Source: Pachyseris speciosa (lineage: Eukaryota; Cnidaria; Anthozoa; Scleractinia; Pachyseridae). From it: a DNA stretch of 64,000 nt. The position numbers and the translations under genes were made by a program. Positions within the stretch are counted from its first letter, which is position 1, and each line of letters begins with the position of its first letter. Below the pieces are notes generated by a model. That model saw nothing but the letters and a program-made list of their open reading frames with translations. It was not told the origin of the DNA and ran no database searches. Positions 22,040-35,440 of this stretch are shown here, piece after piece. The stretch spans positions 10,001-74,000 of the forward strand of contig JAEMWC010000156.1 in the NCBI GenBank assembly GCA_016490735.1, in the 5' to 3' direction.

Positions 22040-25000
22040 CACTTCCTTACCTTCACCCCACCCCCACAGTAGAACATAAGTTAGTCGATATTGATGGAAG
22101 CAACATTAGAACTGCTGCTATCACTAAAATCGTGAACCACAAATCACATGCAGCGAATGACTAAAACTTCCCAGTCTCCCTAACGACACGAAGAAATCAG
22201 CGATCAACTAAGATAGCTGAACTAATTACAAATAGAACTGGCGTATGGAAGAGACCTGGGCAGAGAAAGATTCGCCTAATTCTATGCAGTAAAGGACGTT
22301 TTCATTCTGGCCTCGGTCAGTTCAAAAGATGGACACTGCTATCCACCGGATGAATCACTATCCAACAAATAAGCACTATCAAAAACAATTGAGTTATCCA
22401 CTGGGTAGCACTCTCTATCCTTTGAACTGACAACTGGGGCCTGAACTGTACAGGAGTGCTCGATGGAGCCGATCTGCAAAATAACCCGCTCTGCAGGCTG
22501 ATTTTGGGCTGGCTGGCAAAATGTTTGCTGAAATAAAAATCTTGCTGGCAGTGTTATTTTAACGAAATCTTGCTAGCATTTGTGTCCGTAATGAGTCTTA
22601 CTGGCTAACAGGAATCAAAACACGTCATTTCTGGCAGTTGTCTTATTTCAGTTTTCATGCTGGCTGAGAGTACTGAGGGCGCACTTTTATCTGCTTGAGA
22701 TTGAAAATAAAGTTAATGAAAAACAAACCGTTTTAATATCTTGGGCTCGTAACGCAACTTTCAAAAGTCTCAACTTATTGAATAGCATGTGCTGTCAGTT
22801 GGCTTCGTATTTTGGTGGATTTTTATCTGCGAGAAGATAGGACTTCGGGGAAAAAAACTAAAAGTAAACAACACGGGATGCAGATAGAAGCCTACTGCCC
22901 GTCTTGAGAACGATCTGAAATCCGAAATAAACCATTTGACATATTTTGCCCAAAAATTAAGTTAAAATCAATATTTAGCTGGCTGGGTATTTTTCTTCCT
23001 TACGCGACTGCTGGCATTTCGTGTTTTGTGGCATTTTCAACTTTGCTGGCTCGTTGAGAAACGGCACGCTCGTAGCTGGCTGGGATTTTTATTTCTCAAA
23101 CGTTTTGCTCGTTGGCATTGAAGAGCGGTTATTTTTTTCCCAGGAAAGTTAAATATTGACGAAGATTGGCAGGGGGACCCTCAGCTAGTGTTTAGTACAT
23201 CGTACGATAAAAATTCTCAGAAAAGGTCGTTGGGTACTCCTGACTGTACGCACAGTCAAAATATATTGACTATTCGTAGTAAACGAACATCAGAAATTAC
23301 CATTTGTCATCGATGTTTCGAGGTTAGAAAATTAACCTCAAGTGTTCAAATACCAGTTCGACGGTATAGTTTCTTCTTGTTTCTTAAACATTCTAGTCAT
23401 TGCTACTACATGTTAATATTTCCAAGGAGAGCAACCATAGCTTTGAAAGTTTTCGAACGCTGAAGCGAACTCAGGATCGAAACAAAGACCCGGCCCGGCG
23501 GGCTTAACGAAATTATTTTAGTTATGAACGATTTTAAGTGGCAGTTGGCTTATTTCTAACAGAGTTTGGCAAAATCAGAAGTTAAAGAGCATATTTAGAT
23601 TACGTTAAATGTACGTCACAAAAATTTCTTACCTTTCTTCATCCTGCTATCTCGTGTTTGGTGAGTGAGATACCGCGTTTTTCGCCAGATTTTATTTGAT
23701 TCATACAAGATTTGTCGTACTCATTTAAATGCTTTGCCAACAAAATCAGTATCTTGGAAACGCCTCTTACGAGCCAAGGTGAACAAATACAATTCAACAT
23801 CAAGATTTTTTATATTGAAATCAAGTTTGGTTGCTGTGAGATAAGGCTGTATAATTATCATAATATTTCCTGTTTTAGTCCTTCGATTCATCGAAAGTGT
23901 AGTCATTTGAAAGGAAATGGAATTAAAATGATCGATTGCTGGGGAATTAAGTCACTACACGCAAAAGAGGCAAACAGCACGTATTTAAGGTTTGCATGAT
24001 TCATCAATTCATTTTTCCACGAAATCAAGAATACTGATCAGTGGAGTCGCAAAAGATAAACACGATATATTGGTTTTGTTTTTCGCAAATTCACCATGGT
24101 TTCGGGAGGAATATTTACTCTAAAGATGGCAATCGATGTTTTTTGAGAACTGTTTACAAGATTCAGTTAATAAAACTTTAACTCGGAGCAAAATATTCTG
24201 CTTGTGTGCAAAATAAATCGAGTACACAGTAATCAGATTTTAAAAGTTTAAAAAGTGGAGACTTCAGAGGAAATTTCATTATGTGGAGAAAAATTGTTGA
24301 AATTTTAAGTATGGTCAAGACGAAAATAAACACTTATTTCACTGAGAGCATATGGTTAAATATTTGTCAGAAGCTTTGGTATCCTAGAGAATTACAGTCC
24401 CCAGGGGTAAACAGTAAAAATTATTTCTCATTTTGATATTATTGATCCCCGAATAAGGTAGTGATTTGGAAGCACTCGGACAAACTAATAAAATTAAATT
24501 ATCGTATGTTGCTAGCTACCGTTTTCGTTCATGAAAATCGTTGATCGACCGTTGTAAATATTAGTAACCAGAGTGTAAGCGTCTAGATACAAGCTTTTTC
24601 TTGTCCTTTATAGCCAAATTTACCTGTTTTAAGCAGAGATCTTGTGCTATTGTTTCGTGTCCCTTTTACGCCGCGAGCTATCGCAGGGTTAGCTTTCAGA
24701 GGACAGTTTTTCGTCAGTTCTCACTTCCTTTGGTTCTCCCAGCTTTATCGAGCTGACAATATTATAGTTGGAAGTTTCGGTGCAATCCAGTGCCGTGAAC
24801 GTATCCTACACCTGTCTTGATGACAGGAATTTATTGAAGCCATCGATTTCTTTCAGTATTAAGTTTTTTTTTGTTCATAGATCGTCACGAAACGTAGAAA
24901 GCTTTGCTCTTAACGAAATGCACGCTCCGCATATGAAATAATTTAACACCTCCCCCAAATAAACAGCGAGTTGAGTCACTCAGTAAAGGTAAAATGTGTC

Positions 25001-25455
25001 ATGTCTTACCTTAGCTAATCTCCTGTGGATAAATTTTTCTACCCAGCAATTAGAACTCGATCGTTTAGTTTGTTTTATAGACAATGTGCTTTGCGAAGTC
25101 ATCTTAGCATTTTTCAGTTTTAAATCGGAAAAATGACAGCCTCACCATTTTGCAATAACCAGGAGCTCTTTTGGTTTTAATGCATTATACAATTTATCAC
25201 ATATGAATATATTATTATAATATCATAACAAGTAGCACTCACGCGAGGAAATTATGTTGAAACATTGCAGTATTGCTGCATATTCTGTCTTCAAGGGCTG
25301 CTTATTTCTTGTTTGGTAAGCCTTTTAAGCTTTCCAAGTTTGTAAGCTTGTGATTAACTTAATTTCATTTTTTGATTTAAGCCGCAGGCCATTTCCGGTC
25401 GAGATTACAGACGATGTGCCGGTTTTATTAGTGCCTTTATAATTCGCTGGCTTGA
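22040..25455. other. AT-rich DNA without a supported gene
   Basis: I find only short open frames lacking splice context or domains. The stretch 22480-23110 repeats 'gctggc' words (for example 'gctggcaaaatgttt', 'gctggctgggattttt') and looks like a decayed repeat. No RNA gene was recognised. Confidence 0.5.
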
Positions 25456-25459
25456 TTAA

Positions 25460-26249
25460 GGTGGCCGAACACAGTTTTACACGGTTTTTGAAACCTGTGT
25501 AGCATTTGCCTTTTATTCTGAAACCGTTGAACTCTAGGTCCCCAAAATTGGCAGGACATGAGTTAAAAGGATAGACTCTCGAATTTTGATAGTTATGTTG
25601 ACGTGTGCCCTGTTGCCATGGTAACATGACTGGATGTAAACATCAATTTAATATCGGGCTTTTTATATTTGCGGAAAATTCAGTCGTTAAATTTTCTCCA
25701 TCATTTGCCTGAAACAAACTTGTCAAAATACTCACATGTAGACACTATTCTAATGATATTTTAACAGACCGATTTTTAGCTATCCGTCCTTGAAAGATAG
25801 CCCCATTATTTACAATTTCCTCTGTTAAATTTCAGAATTGTTGCAATAACCTACTTTTTTGTTTCCTGAAGTATTTTCCTGCCACATTTCGTGAAATTCT
25901 AACGGGCAGTTTTCGAGAAATACGCGTATTTCGGAGACTGAACCTGAAAGAGTTCAACCTCAATTTTTTAACTAACTACGCATGCGCTGCATTTAACTGG
26001 GTTCTCAGTCTTTCTCAGTCGGTTCTCACGGTTCTGACGGTAACACTGAAAAACATGCCAAATTTGAATTTTTTGGACATACCATTCTAACAAGACTTAA
26101 GAAAAATGCCTCATATAAAACCGGATTAGAACAAAAAAACTCATCACTCTTTCGGCTCCATGTTTGTTGTTGTCTTGTCCTGGTGCGCGCGCTGCCTCGC
26201 ATCAGCACCAACGACTTGAGAGCGCGCGCGAAAACTGTGTTCGGCCACC
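25460..26249. mobile_element. TTAA-flanked TIR element, non-autonomous
   Basis: Inverted ends GGTGGCCGAACACAGTTTT (left) and AAAACTGTGTTCGGCCACC (right) are each bordered outside by TTAA (25456-25459 and 26250-26253). A TTAA duplication is characteristic of piggyBac-type integration. The interior encodes no recognisable transposase; open frames on the minus strand are short. Confidence 0.7.
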
Positions 26250-27761
26250 TTAACGACCATTTATTACCATCATGTTTGCAAATTACCAATTGCAAATTTG
26301 GTTTTATTTTGTGTGTTTGAGTGGCCAGTTTCGAGGAGTTAATTAACGCGGAAACGATCCTAAACACCAATCACTTGGCCATTTATCAATACTGATTTGC
26401 TGTGTGCATAAGACATCACGAAAGAATGTTTGAAAATCAGTTAGACTGTAAAAGCTCCTCAACATTTGCGCTGATATTTCGTTCTGCTCGTGCAGCCGCC
26501 ATCTTGGATTATTTGGCGAGGGAAAGCTGGGGAGAGGACAAAAATATTTCTCATCACGGTAGGCCGCACGATTGAACTCGAAAGGCGTACTATTTCAGCT
26601 TAAAAATATAGTGCGACTGTTCAGTCTATTTCATATGCCTCTTAACACGCGTGCGATAAGCCTGATATAACATGACAAGTCTCTGCTGATTCCCAGTGTG
26701 CTCCACATGGTCATCGATGGTGGGCACTGAGTTATGTTGGCTTCGAGCAGGTGCACCTGAGGCATGATGGAATCGTGGTCCTTTTATTTTTATTCGTAGA
26801 TCTGGTGGTTTAGTCGATCCTGTGTACACCATGCAGTGCAAGGACTAAACAAGAATCTCCCACCTTCCCATGCATCAATAACCTACTTGAGTCGTTGAAG
26901 TTCTTAGCGCTAAATAAGTATAAGAATTTGATGCGCGAAAGAAACGAAAACAAAAAACTTCCTCTTGTTGAAGATTTTCTGTTTCGTTAGTTAGTGACCA
27001 CACGAGAAAACTCGTAAACTCAGGCCGTATTGAACGGCTTTGAAGTATCGAGAGAGTTAGTTTTTGTTTGTAATAACAATCTAAAAGCTTTCACGTGGGA
27101 GGTTTGTTATTTCCACGGTGCACTTCATATGTATGTTCATTCCTTTTGAAAAGAAAGGGGAAAAAAGAAAAACTAAACGTATTTGTTGCCGTGGCACTGA
27201 GTTTAAGTTCGGACGTATCTTAACGGTTGTTGTGACAATCTCGGTTGCTATTGATGACTCCCACACGGCTAACACCGCAATGACGTTAGAAGAACAATAC
27301 ATGACGTAAGTGTACTTGCGGGAGTGAAGGGACAATCAAGCTGAAAATTACGAGCTAATATAATTTTGGTATATTAATTTATTTAATTTGTTAAAGGCAT
27401 TCTATTCATACTCATGTGAGCTCATTGCGACTTTTAGAAAACGCACGTGGAGTAACGGGTTTGGAATTTGGAATAACAGTTAAACTCCTTGATCGCTCGA
27501 AAACTGGTTGAAGAAACTAGTCCAACTGGTTCTGGAAATCCGTTTCCTTTTGAGCATGATCCAAATTTATTAATAAATATGAAATGGAAAATATTATGTT
27601 AACACATGGAAGTCCATTCAACCAGGCGCATTATTTAAAAGATTACTTGGGAAAGGTTCGATTACTCTTTTTCTTTAATAAGGAACGATCGTCGAAGCAT
27701 CCTTCTAAAGAAGGCACGCATTGTCGATCTAAACTCGGGTACATCTCTAGAACCGATACCT

Positions 27762-27817
27762 ACCAAATTAAAATTAGGGAGAGAAAAATTTTTTCTCTCC
27801 CTAATTCGAATTTGGTG
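27762..27817. repeat. Short hairpin element
   Basis: About 27-bp arms mirror each other with no loop. The centre is AGGGAGAGAAAAA/TTTTTCTCTCCCT, flanked by mirrored ACCAAATT/AATTTGGT. It could be a minimal MITE remnant. Confidence 0.6.
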
Positions 27818-28823
27818 AGTCACCCACCTTAGCTAAGTGGACATCAATCGAATCTGATAAAGTTGTCCATTTTTAAAAAACACAGCTGGAGCTCTTATTA
27901 ATGAGGAGCAAGCCTAGACATTTTGTTACATTTCGTGGAAACTTCAAGTGTGTTTTATTAATTGGCTCCCTTAAACTTCTCGTCTCATCTCAATTACAGC
28001 CGAAAAACTGTTTTTTATTCAAACGCTCTGTTTCTAATTCTTTACCTCATGGGCGTTGAATAACAGACATAAGGGATCAGTGACATAAACAACTGTTACG
28101 AAGTGAGCTGAATTGCATTTACTGTGGCGGAACAAAACAGTGATAGTCTGTTATGGCAACATATAAACAAAGATCTTCCGCTCGTTGAAACGGACGGAAA
28201 CCAAAAACAAAAAGGCCATCTTGTAAGGTAGATGACCAAACTGACGTCAATTATTGAATAGGTAGGTTGATAGCTCGCGAACAATCAAAGTACTTTAGCG
28301 TGATAGTTTTGTTTTTCTGAGACCAGAGTTGAATTTGCATATCGGAGGATTCCATTCATCGTTAATATCACAAGAAACGTTTGCAATAAAAACTGAAAAA
28401 TCATTTACAGTTATATTTATTCTAGCTTTTAGACTGATTTCAAGCTCTCTCCAATTAAGAAGGACGATAAATATAGAGGATTAATGTTTGCTTTCGCTGG
28501 TAAGGTGAAACCTCTATTTTCTCCACCTAGACGCGGTGAACAATGGGCCACTTGGTTGTTTACTAGTTCAGTTAACAAGGGCGTTTAAGGTGTCAAAATA
28601 ATAGAAAACAAAGATTTTTTTTTGGAAAAATCGAGATTGTCGATAGCAGCTATTAAAAGAAATGTTATTTCCATTTTCAGTACACAAAAAATCGCCATTA
28701 TGAGATAGAAAAATTAAACGTGGAACACCTCAATAGAAAGTAGCAGTGTCGCGGTGTGATCTCATTATCGCTTTAATCAAAATACACTATAGCATTTCTC
28801 TAACATACAAAAAATCTCTGGAA

Positions 28824-28882
28824 GTTAGTAATGACGCAAAATTCACTATCTTTAAGATAGTGAATTTTACGTCATTACCAAC
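28824..28882. repeat. Short hairpin element
   Basis: GTTAGTAATGACGCAAAATT at the left is mirrored at the right (AATTTTACGTCATTACCAAC) around CACTATCTTTAAGATAGTG. There are only two mismatches and almost no loop. Confidence 0.6.
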
Positions 28883-30005
28883 TAATATACAGCCGGAGGC
28901 TCAATTCGATAACCATGGGTTACTTTCTATATTTAGATTGAGCACAACTCATGTCATATTTGAACTGAACATGTACAAAAGCACTAAAACACACGCGGCA
29001 CAAGTTTTGTAGGGTTCTCTGAAGAGCCTTGTGGAATACAAATCTCCCGACGAGCTTGAAGTCACCTCATACAAGTTACGAATAAGAAAAGCATCTTCAG
29101 CGAAAGGTCTGCTACGTTAGTATAATGAAACAATTACCGCCGTTTTTAAACGACGCGGGGGCAGAGGGGGGTCAAAGATGTTAACTTTTGGCGGTGCTAA
29201 TGGCAACGCCTTAGCTAGGATGATTATAGGGAATGGTACGAAACAGTGCGCATCGCTAATTTCAAACAACGGAGGTTTTATGAAATCTTCCGGAGACCTT
29301 TTAAAAGGTCCGATTTGGAGACAAGAGAAAACAAAAAATATTCTTCAAGTATTTTCGCTAGATTTTTCCATCTGTGCGCTTGAGCCAATGTACAATTTTC
29401 ACAACCTTAAGGTATCATGAAAATACGGTATTACGCATGTAGCCGTCTCTTCACAACTAGGAGCCGAGTATACTAAACAACACACCGAGGACTTTTCTAG
29501 AATAGCGGCCGGACACAGTGTGATGTATATTTGTCTCTGGGGGTGGCACTTTACATATTTAGTCTATGGAGGAATGTTTTACAACATTTCAGTTAATAAA
29601 AGAATAACTTCTTGAAACTCGTGTAATTACAAGCAAATCTTGTTTTGAGAATCTTCTAGTAGATTATATACGTACGTTAGTAATTTGTACATAGTTTTAA
29701 ACCTTCTTGTAAGTCAGGCAATATCGAACAAACAACCCATTCTTCACGAGACATTGATTGTATGTGAGTCGATAATGTTATGTACCTGAAAGTATTAATT
29801 TGTCTTTCATCCAAGCTGCTCACATTAAAAATTAATGAAAAATTTTAGTAATGATAGGTTCTTGAAATCTCCGTCAGCCCAAACGTTCGACAAACTTTCG
29901 CTGAAACGAGCGCAGAGTTCGAATTCCACTCTGCTGTTCTTGCCAACAACGTTGTCACTCATTCAGGAGTAATATACATAAATTTCGTTGATATTTTGCA
30001 AAATT

Positions 30006-30650
30006 TCAATGATGATCGATACCATTTCTCGTGAACGCATCTTCGCTGTCGTAATTCCCGTTTATATCTTTAGTGTCCCGCGGCAATATTAGCGCGCCAC
30101 TGCGGCGAACTGTCGGTACACAGTTTGGCCTTTCAAGTCGTTCCTTCGATGACTCTAAAGGCGGAAGGTTATTAGATATTCGGCGAGTTCTTCCTTGTCT
30201 GGAAGACACTGATGTATCGCTCGCAGGTGATCTCAAACCGCGATCGCGTGGCGAGCGATTTCTAAGTTCAACCAGAGGCGCATCACTTAAAGATCTCCAA
30301 CGATAATTCGACCCCTTCTCGGTCTGCGTAGATTCCAGTTCTGCCGGGCAGCTTTGTCTCTTCTGGTTTCCAAGATGTTCTTCAGGATCATTACCAACCC
30401 GTATCGAGGGAAGTGGCTCGTTTGGTCGAGTCACAGAAACGCGCCTCAACAAAGCTTCGTCAAAATGAACATTTGAGTCCTTCAAGTCCTCTTCCTTTCG
30501 CTTTCTTATGATTTCCAATACTTCCTTCGTGTGCTCCTCTGTCGGCCTATTGCGAAGTGCGGGATTTCTTATCTCATCCATGTGTCTCATCGTTAGTCGT
30601 GCAAAATTTTGTAATCCCGGAGCAACCTCAGTGGTTAACGCTGCCGCTTA
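30006..30650 (-). CDS. Terminal coding exon with basic Ser/Arg-rich tail, unknown gene
   Basis: The minus-strand frame is open from about 30650 (after an in-frame TAA) to a stop at 30006. The first ATG is at 30590, but codons upstream (APGLQNFARLTM) also look coding, so the exon probably begins upstream. Acceptor candidates are GCGGCAG| near 30648 (phase 1) and ATGAG| near 30585 (phase 2, matching the exon at 31267-31408). The protein is charged and Cys-poor, with a helix-like EEHTKEVLEIIRKRKEEDL segment, then Arg/Ser-Pro-rich sequence with NNLPPLESS near residue 140. No membrane span or known domain is visible. It resembles the exon at 54,894 in layout (helix, basic Ser-rich part, LPPL motif), suggesting paralogy. 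The function is unknown. Confidence 0.6.
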
Positions 30651-31239
30651 AACATACACTAACTAGGGATGATGCCGAAACAAACACAAATTTCTTGTTT
30701 ATGCGAAGCAGCTCAATGAATACATTCAGAGATTGCGTCAATCCCAGCTATTACTTCAACTCCGCTTCAATAGGCTTCCGCAATCACAACTGTTCCCTTT
30801 ACCGCAACGCCGTTAATTTCATAACAACGGTTCAGGTCAATTAAACGGCCAGTGCGAGGACTAATATCGCTAAACACAGGTGAAAGACCAAGACCATTAC
30901 GACGTTCAGGCTGCTAATGTTTAAGTATGAGCTCTTAAAAACCCATTGTTTCTCAGCCTGAAGGGATTTTGTCTAATTAATCATCATTTACGTACAGATT
31001 AACGCCGATTAAGCAACACAGCACAATAGACATATCGAGAATTTGTTTGGGGCTGTACTCTACAATTGTGTTTCTGAAATGAGATTTAGCGGACAATGCC
31101 ACGAGCGAAACAAGGCGAAAGATCTAATTACTGCCCGACGACAAAAAATAGGCAAATTCAACTTACCACGGAACAAAATTGGTTGAACTTTATAAAAATG
31201 GTCGGTTAACGAAAGGTGAACATGAATATATGTATAACT

Positions 31240-32460
31240 TCTCACAATTTATTTAACACTACGTACCTCCCTGAAGGCTTTGTTATACCAATAACTTTGA
31301 AACTTCCGTGCTCATTGTCTATGGACTGAATGCACGAGTTAGTGCTGTTTAGAATTGACATGCATTGTCCGCTGTATTTTTTCGCATTTGCGCCTAGCTT
31401 TTTCTTGTCTATATTGGAAAATGAGGATGGCAATTCTTTGAAGACCACCCTAAAACCTTAAACTTTAACTGAGAGCTATATCAACTCCTTAAGAGTGCAA
31501 TTTGACGCAATGCGGCTCTGATTCACTCAGGATCCACAAAACCACATCTCAGAATGCAAACAACACGATCAGTGATACCTATAATGTAGTTCAGTAGTTA
31601 GTTCTGGTCAAGATCGTGAGGTGTCATCTTCAATCGATTTGGCACAAATACGATGTATCTTAGAAATGAGAGATTTGAGTTAGTCAAGGTCGGATCCTAT
31701 ATCTAGCCCGCGTAGCTTCCTCTCAGAGCAAATTAATACATTATACAAAAATAAACTCAGTTTTAACCAACATCTCTCAGGGATTGCAGATGTCTATTTG
31801 TTAGCCTTTTATCAACATCTGTATATGGTTCCCACTGTTGTAAATCTACTAGCCTTGAAGACTGAAAGAACCGGGGATTTAATGTACCCCTGTTTTTAAT
31901 GACCACAGTGAAAACTGTCAAAACAGACTATTTGCAGGACAAAAGAGGCAGCACTTTTGACTCCCTTTTTTTGTGTTTAATTGCTGCCACTAGTCAAGAT
32001 TACAATGGCTGTAGTTTTGTTTTTCCTTCTTAACGGGCGCTAACAACCGTGCAATGACGCACCAATAAAACATTTTAAAGATATACCGTTTATTTGCCAA
32101 ATGGACTTAAGGTCCGCAGTCAGGACAAGAACTAACTATAATAGGTATCACTGCATACTGCTGAGATGCGGTTTTGTGGATCCTGGACTATTTAAAGCCG
32201 CTTTGCGCCAAATTGCACCCTTGAGGAATTTATATGGCTATTAAAGTTTAAGGTTTTAGGGTGGTCTTTTTCCAATATATACAAGAGAAAAAGCTAAGAG
32301 CAAATGTGAAAAAAAATGCAGCGGATAATGTCAATTTTAAGTAGCAACAACTATGTCCATCCATCAGCATTGAGCACGAAAGTTTCAAAGCTATTGGCAT
32401 TACAGAGCCTTCAGGGAGGTAGTGTTTAATAAATTGTGAGGAGTTATACATCGCTCTTTT
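31240..32460. repeat. Inverted duplication with arms of about 400 bp
   Basis: Sequence at about 31240-31670 recurs in inverse orientation at about 32080-32460. Shared words include 'agaactaacta', 'aggtatcactg', 'ttttgtggatcct', 'aaggttttagggtggtct' and 'ccttcagggaggta'. Similarity is clear but imperfect (many substitutions and small indels). The spacer of about 400 bp holds nothing recognised. Confidence 0.8.
31267..31408 (-). CDS. Internal coding exon, Cys-containing, probably extracellular
   Basis: On the minus strand the exon lies between an acceptor (pyrimidine-rich, CCAATATAG|) and a near-consensus donor (GGGAG|GTACGT). Its 142 nt are open in one frame (phase 1 in, phase 2 out). The peptide includes YSGQCMSILNSTNSCIQS, with two Cys and an N-glycosylation site NST, then NEHGSFKVIGITKPSG. 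A decayed inverted copy at 32,280-32,430 has lost both splice sites and has an in-frame TAA. Better preservation here suggests a functional exon of a minus-strand gene, perhaps the one ending at 30006. No family recognised. Confidence 0.45.
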
Positions 32461-32499
32461 CTCTTCAGGAAAATGTTTTGACAAAGAAGTACATCAGCG

Positions 32500-34340
32500 G
32501 GTACATTTTTGTAAGTGGTGAATGTGTTGATTAGTTAACTGACAAAGGCTCCCTTCCAGTAAAGCTTTTGAATTAACCGGTTTGAACTTCCATTGCCTTT
32601 GTAAAGGACAGGGGCAACTCAGCTCAAAGAAAAGCCATTATCTCTCTGTGAGTCTTACACTGACGCTTTTTCTGTATGAGATACCGCTCTATAAACTTAG
32701 AAGCTTTTCGCTTTTGGTAGAAGGATTCAATTCATGGACCAGTTAATTGGCTTTGATGAGCAACACTGAATCGAAGGAAGCCGATTACTACAAGATATGA
32801 GGGGGGGTGGGGGGGGGGGGAGGGCAAGGGTATTTTCGTGGTGACGCCGTGATCCGGTTTTTTTGTGCTCTGTGAATTGTGATTTCATAAAAAACTGTTC
32901 CGTGAATCGTGATTGAAGTGTATTCCGTGAGGCGTGAAATGCAAACGTCCTTGGCTGTGAACCGTGAATAGATAAGAAATAAATCGCGAATGTCTAAAGT
33001 TGAGTTCGTAGCTGAATTTCACTGCATTGTGATCAGATTTTTTCCGTGACCTTAGTGAATGTGATTCGTGAAATCGAAAATTTACTATCTGACAAACGCA
33101 CAACGAAATGGAATATATTTGTTTTTTATAGATATGTTGTTGCTATTCTTCGGCTCATGACGTCATTCGTGCGTCTGTGTTTAATCTCAAATTCATCTGG
33201 ACCAATCAAAACTCGGGGTTGAAAAACCGTGTCTTGTGTAAAATCACGTCCCCGTGATGGGTCCTGGTTCAATCGTTCTCGTGACATGAAAAGTGCTCAC
33301 GCGGTTCCTAAAGATACACTTTCAGGCGACAGGGTTCAAACAGGATATTAAGGATATTACCTTAACTTTCTTTAATTCGTCGATAAAACGGATTGAGGTG
33401 GTGAATATTAATTATGATGTTGTACGGTTATTAGGATTAATCGTCTATCTGATTATTTGTTTTTATTTCAGTAACCCTTTACCAAAAAGGTCAACATAGT
33501 GAGCCGTAAAATTTATTCAAAATGCCACATTGAGTGATGCTTGTTGGAAGAAAACTTTGCAGTGAACATTAATGAAAACAATTGAGAGAACTTGTGTCAC
33601 GGGATCAGGCATGGCATAGAAATCAAGAGTGAATAATCTAACTGTTTTAGTATAAATCTACTAGTCGCTCAAAACTAAACAAGTAAATTGTCTAAATCCT
33701 CCTCAAAGACACTTCAAAAACGCGAAGAAGCGGCCGCCATGTTGTTGACAACCGCTACTCACTATCTACCACAGCAGGGGCGTAGCTAGGATTTTTCCAC
33801 AGGTACACAAAGTTTTCCAATATCCCTTTTTTTCCCCCACATCTTAAGTCTCCAATCCATTTTTTTACGTGCCTTCATTTTAATTAAATTTCCTTTTACC
33901 ATCAGCATGCAGAGGTTATGTTGCAGGCGTAATCTTTCTTACTTGATATGAAATCTTACCTAAGTCGTGAAATTCCGTAACTTTTTGAGTTTATTGAAGT
34001 GCTTTGATCACTTATCATTAATTATTCGAGCTAGCGAGTTAGTGGTATCTCAGATTTTTATTCCCAAATGCATGAGTAATTTTTTTTGCCGCTGTGTATC
34101 ACATTGTTTTTGACCAGCATTGTTTCCTTACACACATAGACGTAATTGTGCCGTAGTTAAGTTTCATTTAAGTTAATGCGCCCTTCTTGGAAATCTACGA
34201 AAGAAAAACAATCAATGTGTACATGTCTAGATCACCATGAACGATAGACAAAAATCCTGAGGTTACGTAAAATATAACTGCACATAGAAGAAGCACGCGC
34301 ACAGCATAGCACAGACGTTTTAACTGGTTTTCCGTTAGCG
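32500..34340. other. No supported gene; G-run and simple repeats
   Basis: It contains a poly-G run at 32800-32825. Downstream, a 'gaaccgtgaa/gtgaatcgtga' rich stretch (32870-33080) looks like a decayed repeat. Nothing with splice and domain support was found. Confidence 0.45.
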
Positions 34341-34360
34341 GCACAGAGCTCAGGCCCGTA

Positions 34361-34379
34361 GGGAGGTGTGTGTGTGTGT

Positions 34380-34410
<31 letters not shown>
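34361..34410. repeat. (TG)n microsatellite
   Basis: About 25 TG units with one GG interruption, at the outer edge of the left palindrome arm. Confidence 0.95.
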
Positions 34411-34412
<2 letters not shown>

Positions 34413-34979
34413 TAGGCCTTTCCCGATTGCGCTCGTAAAATCCTAAAAAAGTGCTGGCAAAAATGGCTAAAAAGTGCTCAAAAAGTGCTCAAAATCTCAA
34501 AATAGTGCTCAAAAAGTGCTAAAAGTTGTAAACAGTTACCTCTAAGCTTTCCTTTCACCACGGCAAAGTGTTGGTTTGGGTACTCTTTGAGACGATCCCA
34601 TTGGTGGTTTTGACGCTTCCTCTTTGCTTGTTCCTTTGTTGATCGGAACTTTTCGCTTTCGTGCTATCGAAGCACTTTCTGGAACACTTAGGGATGCTCC
34701 AGCATTACTGTTATTGTAATTGGATCAATCACTTCTTCGTCTTCAGTGCTATTGTTTTCCGACTGATTTAGTGCTTCCATTTGTGCTTTTAAAAAACTAA
34801 AGCCGGTTACGAATTGTAAATAAATTCAGCAGTACTAGTGTAGTGCTAGTAGTAATGAGTTTGCGGAATGGCATGTGGCATGACTTGCGGAATCGCATAA
34901 TTATGCGGAATGTAACATATGCAAAATGGCGCGAAGAAATTAATTCAGCTCAAAGAGTTAATTATTCTACAGCCTAACA

Positions 34980-35300
34980 CATGTCATCGGCTTCCCCGTG
35001 GGGTCGACCCCCGGGCCTACCAGGGAGATATGTGGGGGAAAATAAGGAGATGGATGGGATTCTTTGCCCGAGGGAAGGGGAAAACCTCGACATTGTTTTA
35101 CGATCAAAGATTAGGGGGTAGGGGAATTCACAAGTTTGAAAAGGATGTCACGGGGATTTCAGCTGAGAGACACCTCACCCAGGGGGCTTTGTCTTGAGAG
35201 ATTTCCGGACCCCCGGGAAAATTCCTCAAGTTTGCTTGACTGATTTTACAATCCCTTTGGTTAGCCCGGGGGTCGACCCCACGGGGAAGCCGATGACATG
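34980..35300. mobile_element. MITE with 38-bp TIR, inserted in the left palindrome arm
   Basis: Terminal inverted repeats begin CATGTCATCGGCTTCCCCGT and continue through GGGTCGACCCCCGGGC. The right palindrome arm (near 38915) lacks the element, giving an empty site. A related copy lacking its right end lies at 63115-63335. No coding capacity. Confidence 0.8.
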
Positions 35301-35440
35301 GGTGCATAATCGCAAGCTAGCTGTTGATCTCGATCACAACTTCTCTTCACCGGGCTTGCTTTCTTATGAACTCTTGAGGTGATTAAATTTTACCTTGAAT
35401 TTTGCTTTCATAGGATTAGTCTGTTCGGGAATGATAGTCA

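Larger units (their letters stand above)
26260..30005. other. AT-rich intergenic or intronic DNA
   Basis: No exon could be supported. It contains two small hairpins (27762-27817 and 28824-28882). A minus-strand ATG near 26509 (MAAARAERNISANVEELLQ) opens a frame of only about 21 codons. Confidence 0.45.

Noticed and set aside
21722..22077. Thr/His-rich and Pro-rich open frames
   Set aside because: Artefacts of the GGTGAT microsatellite.
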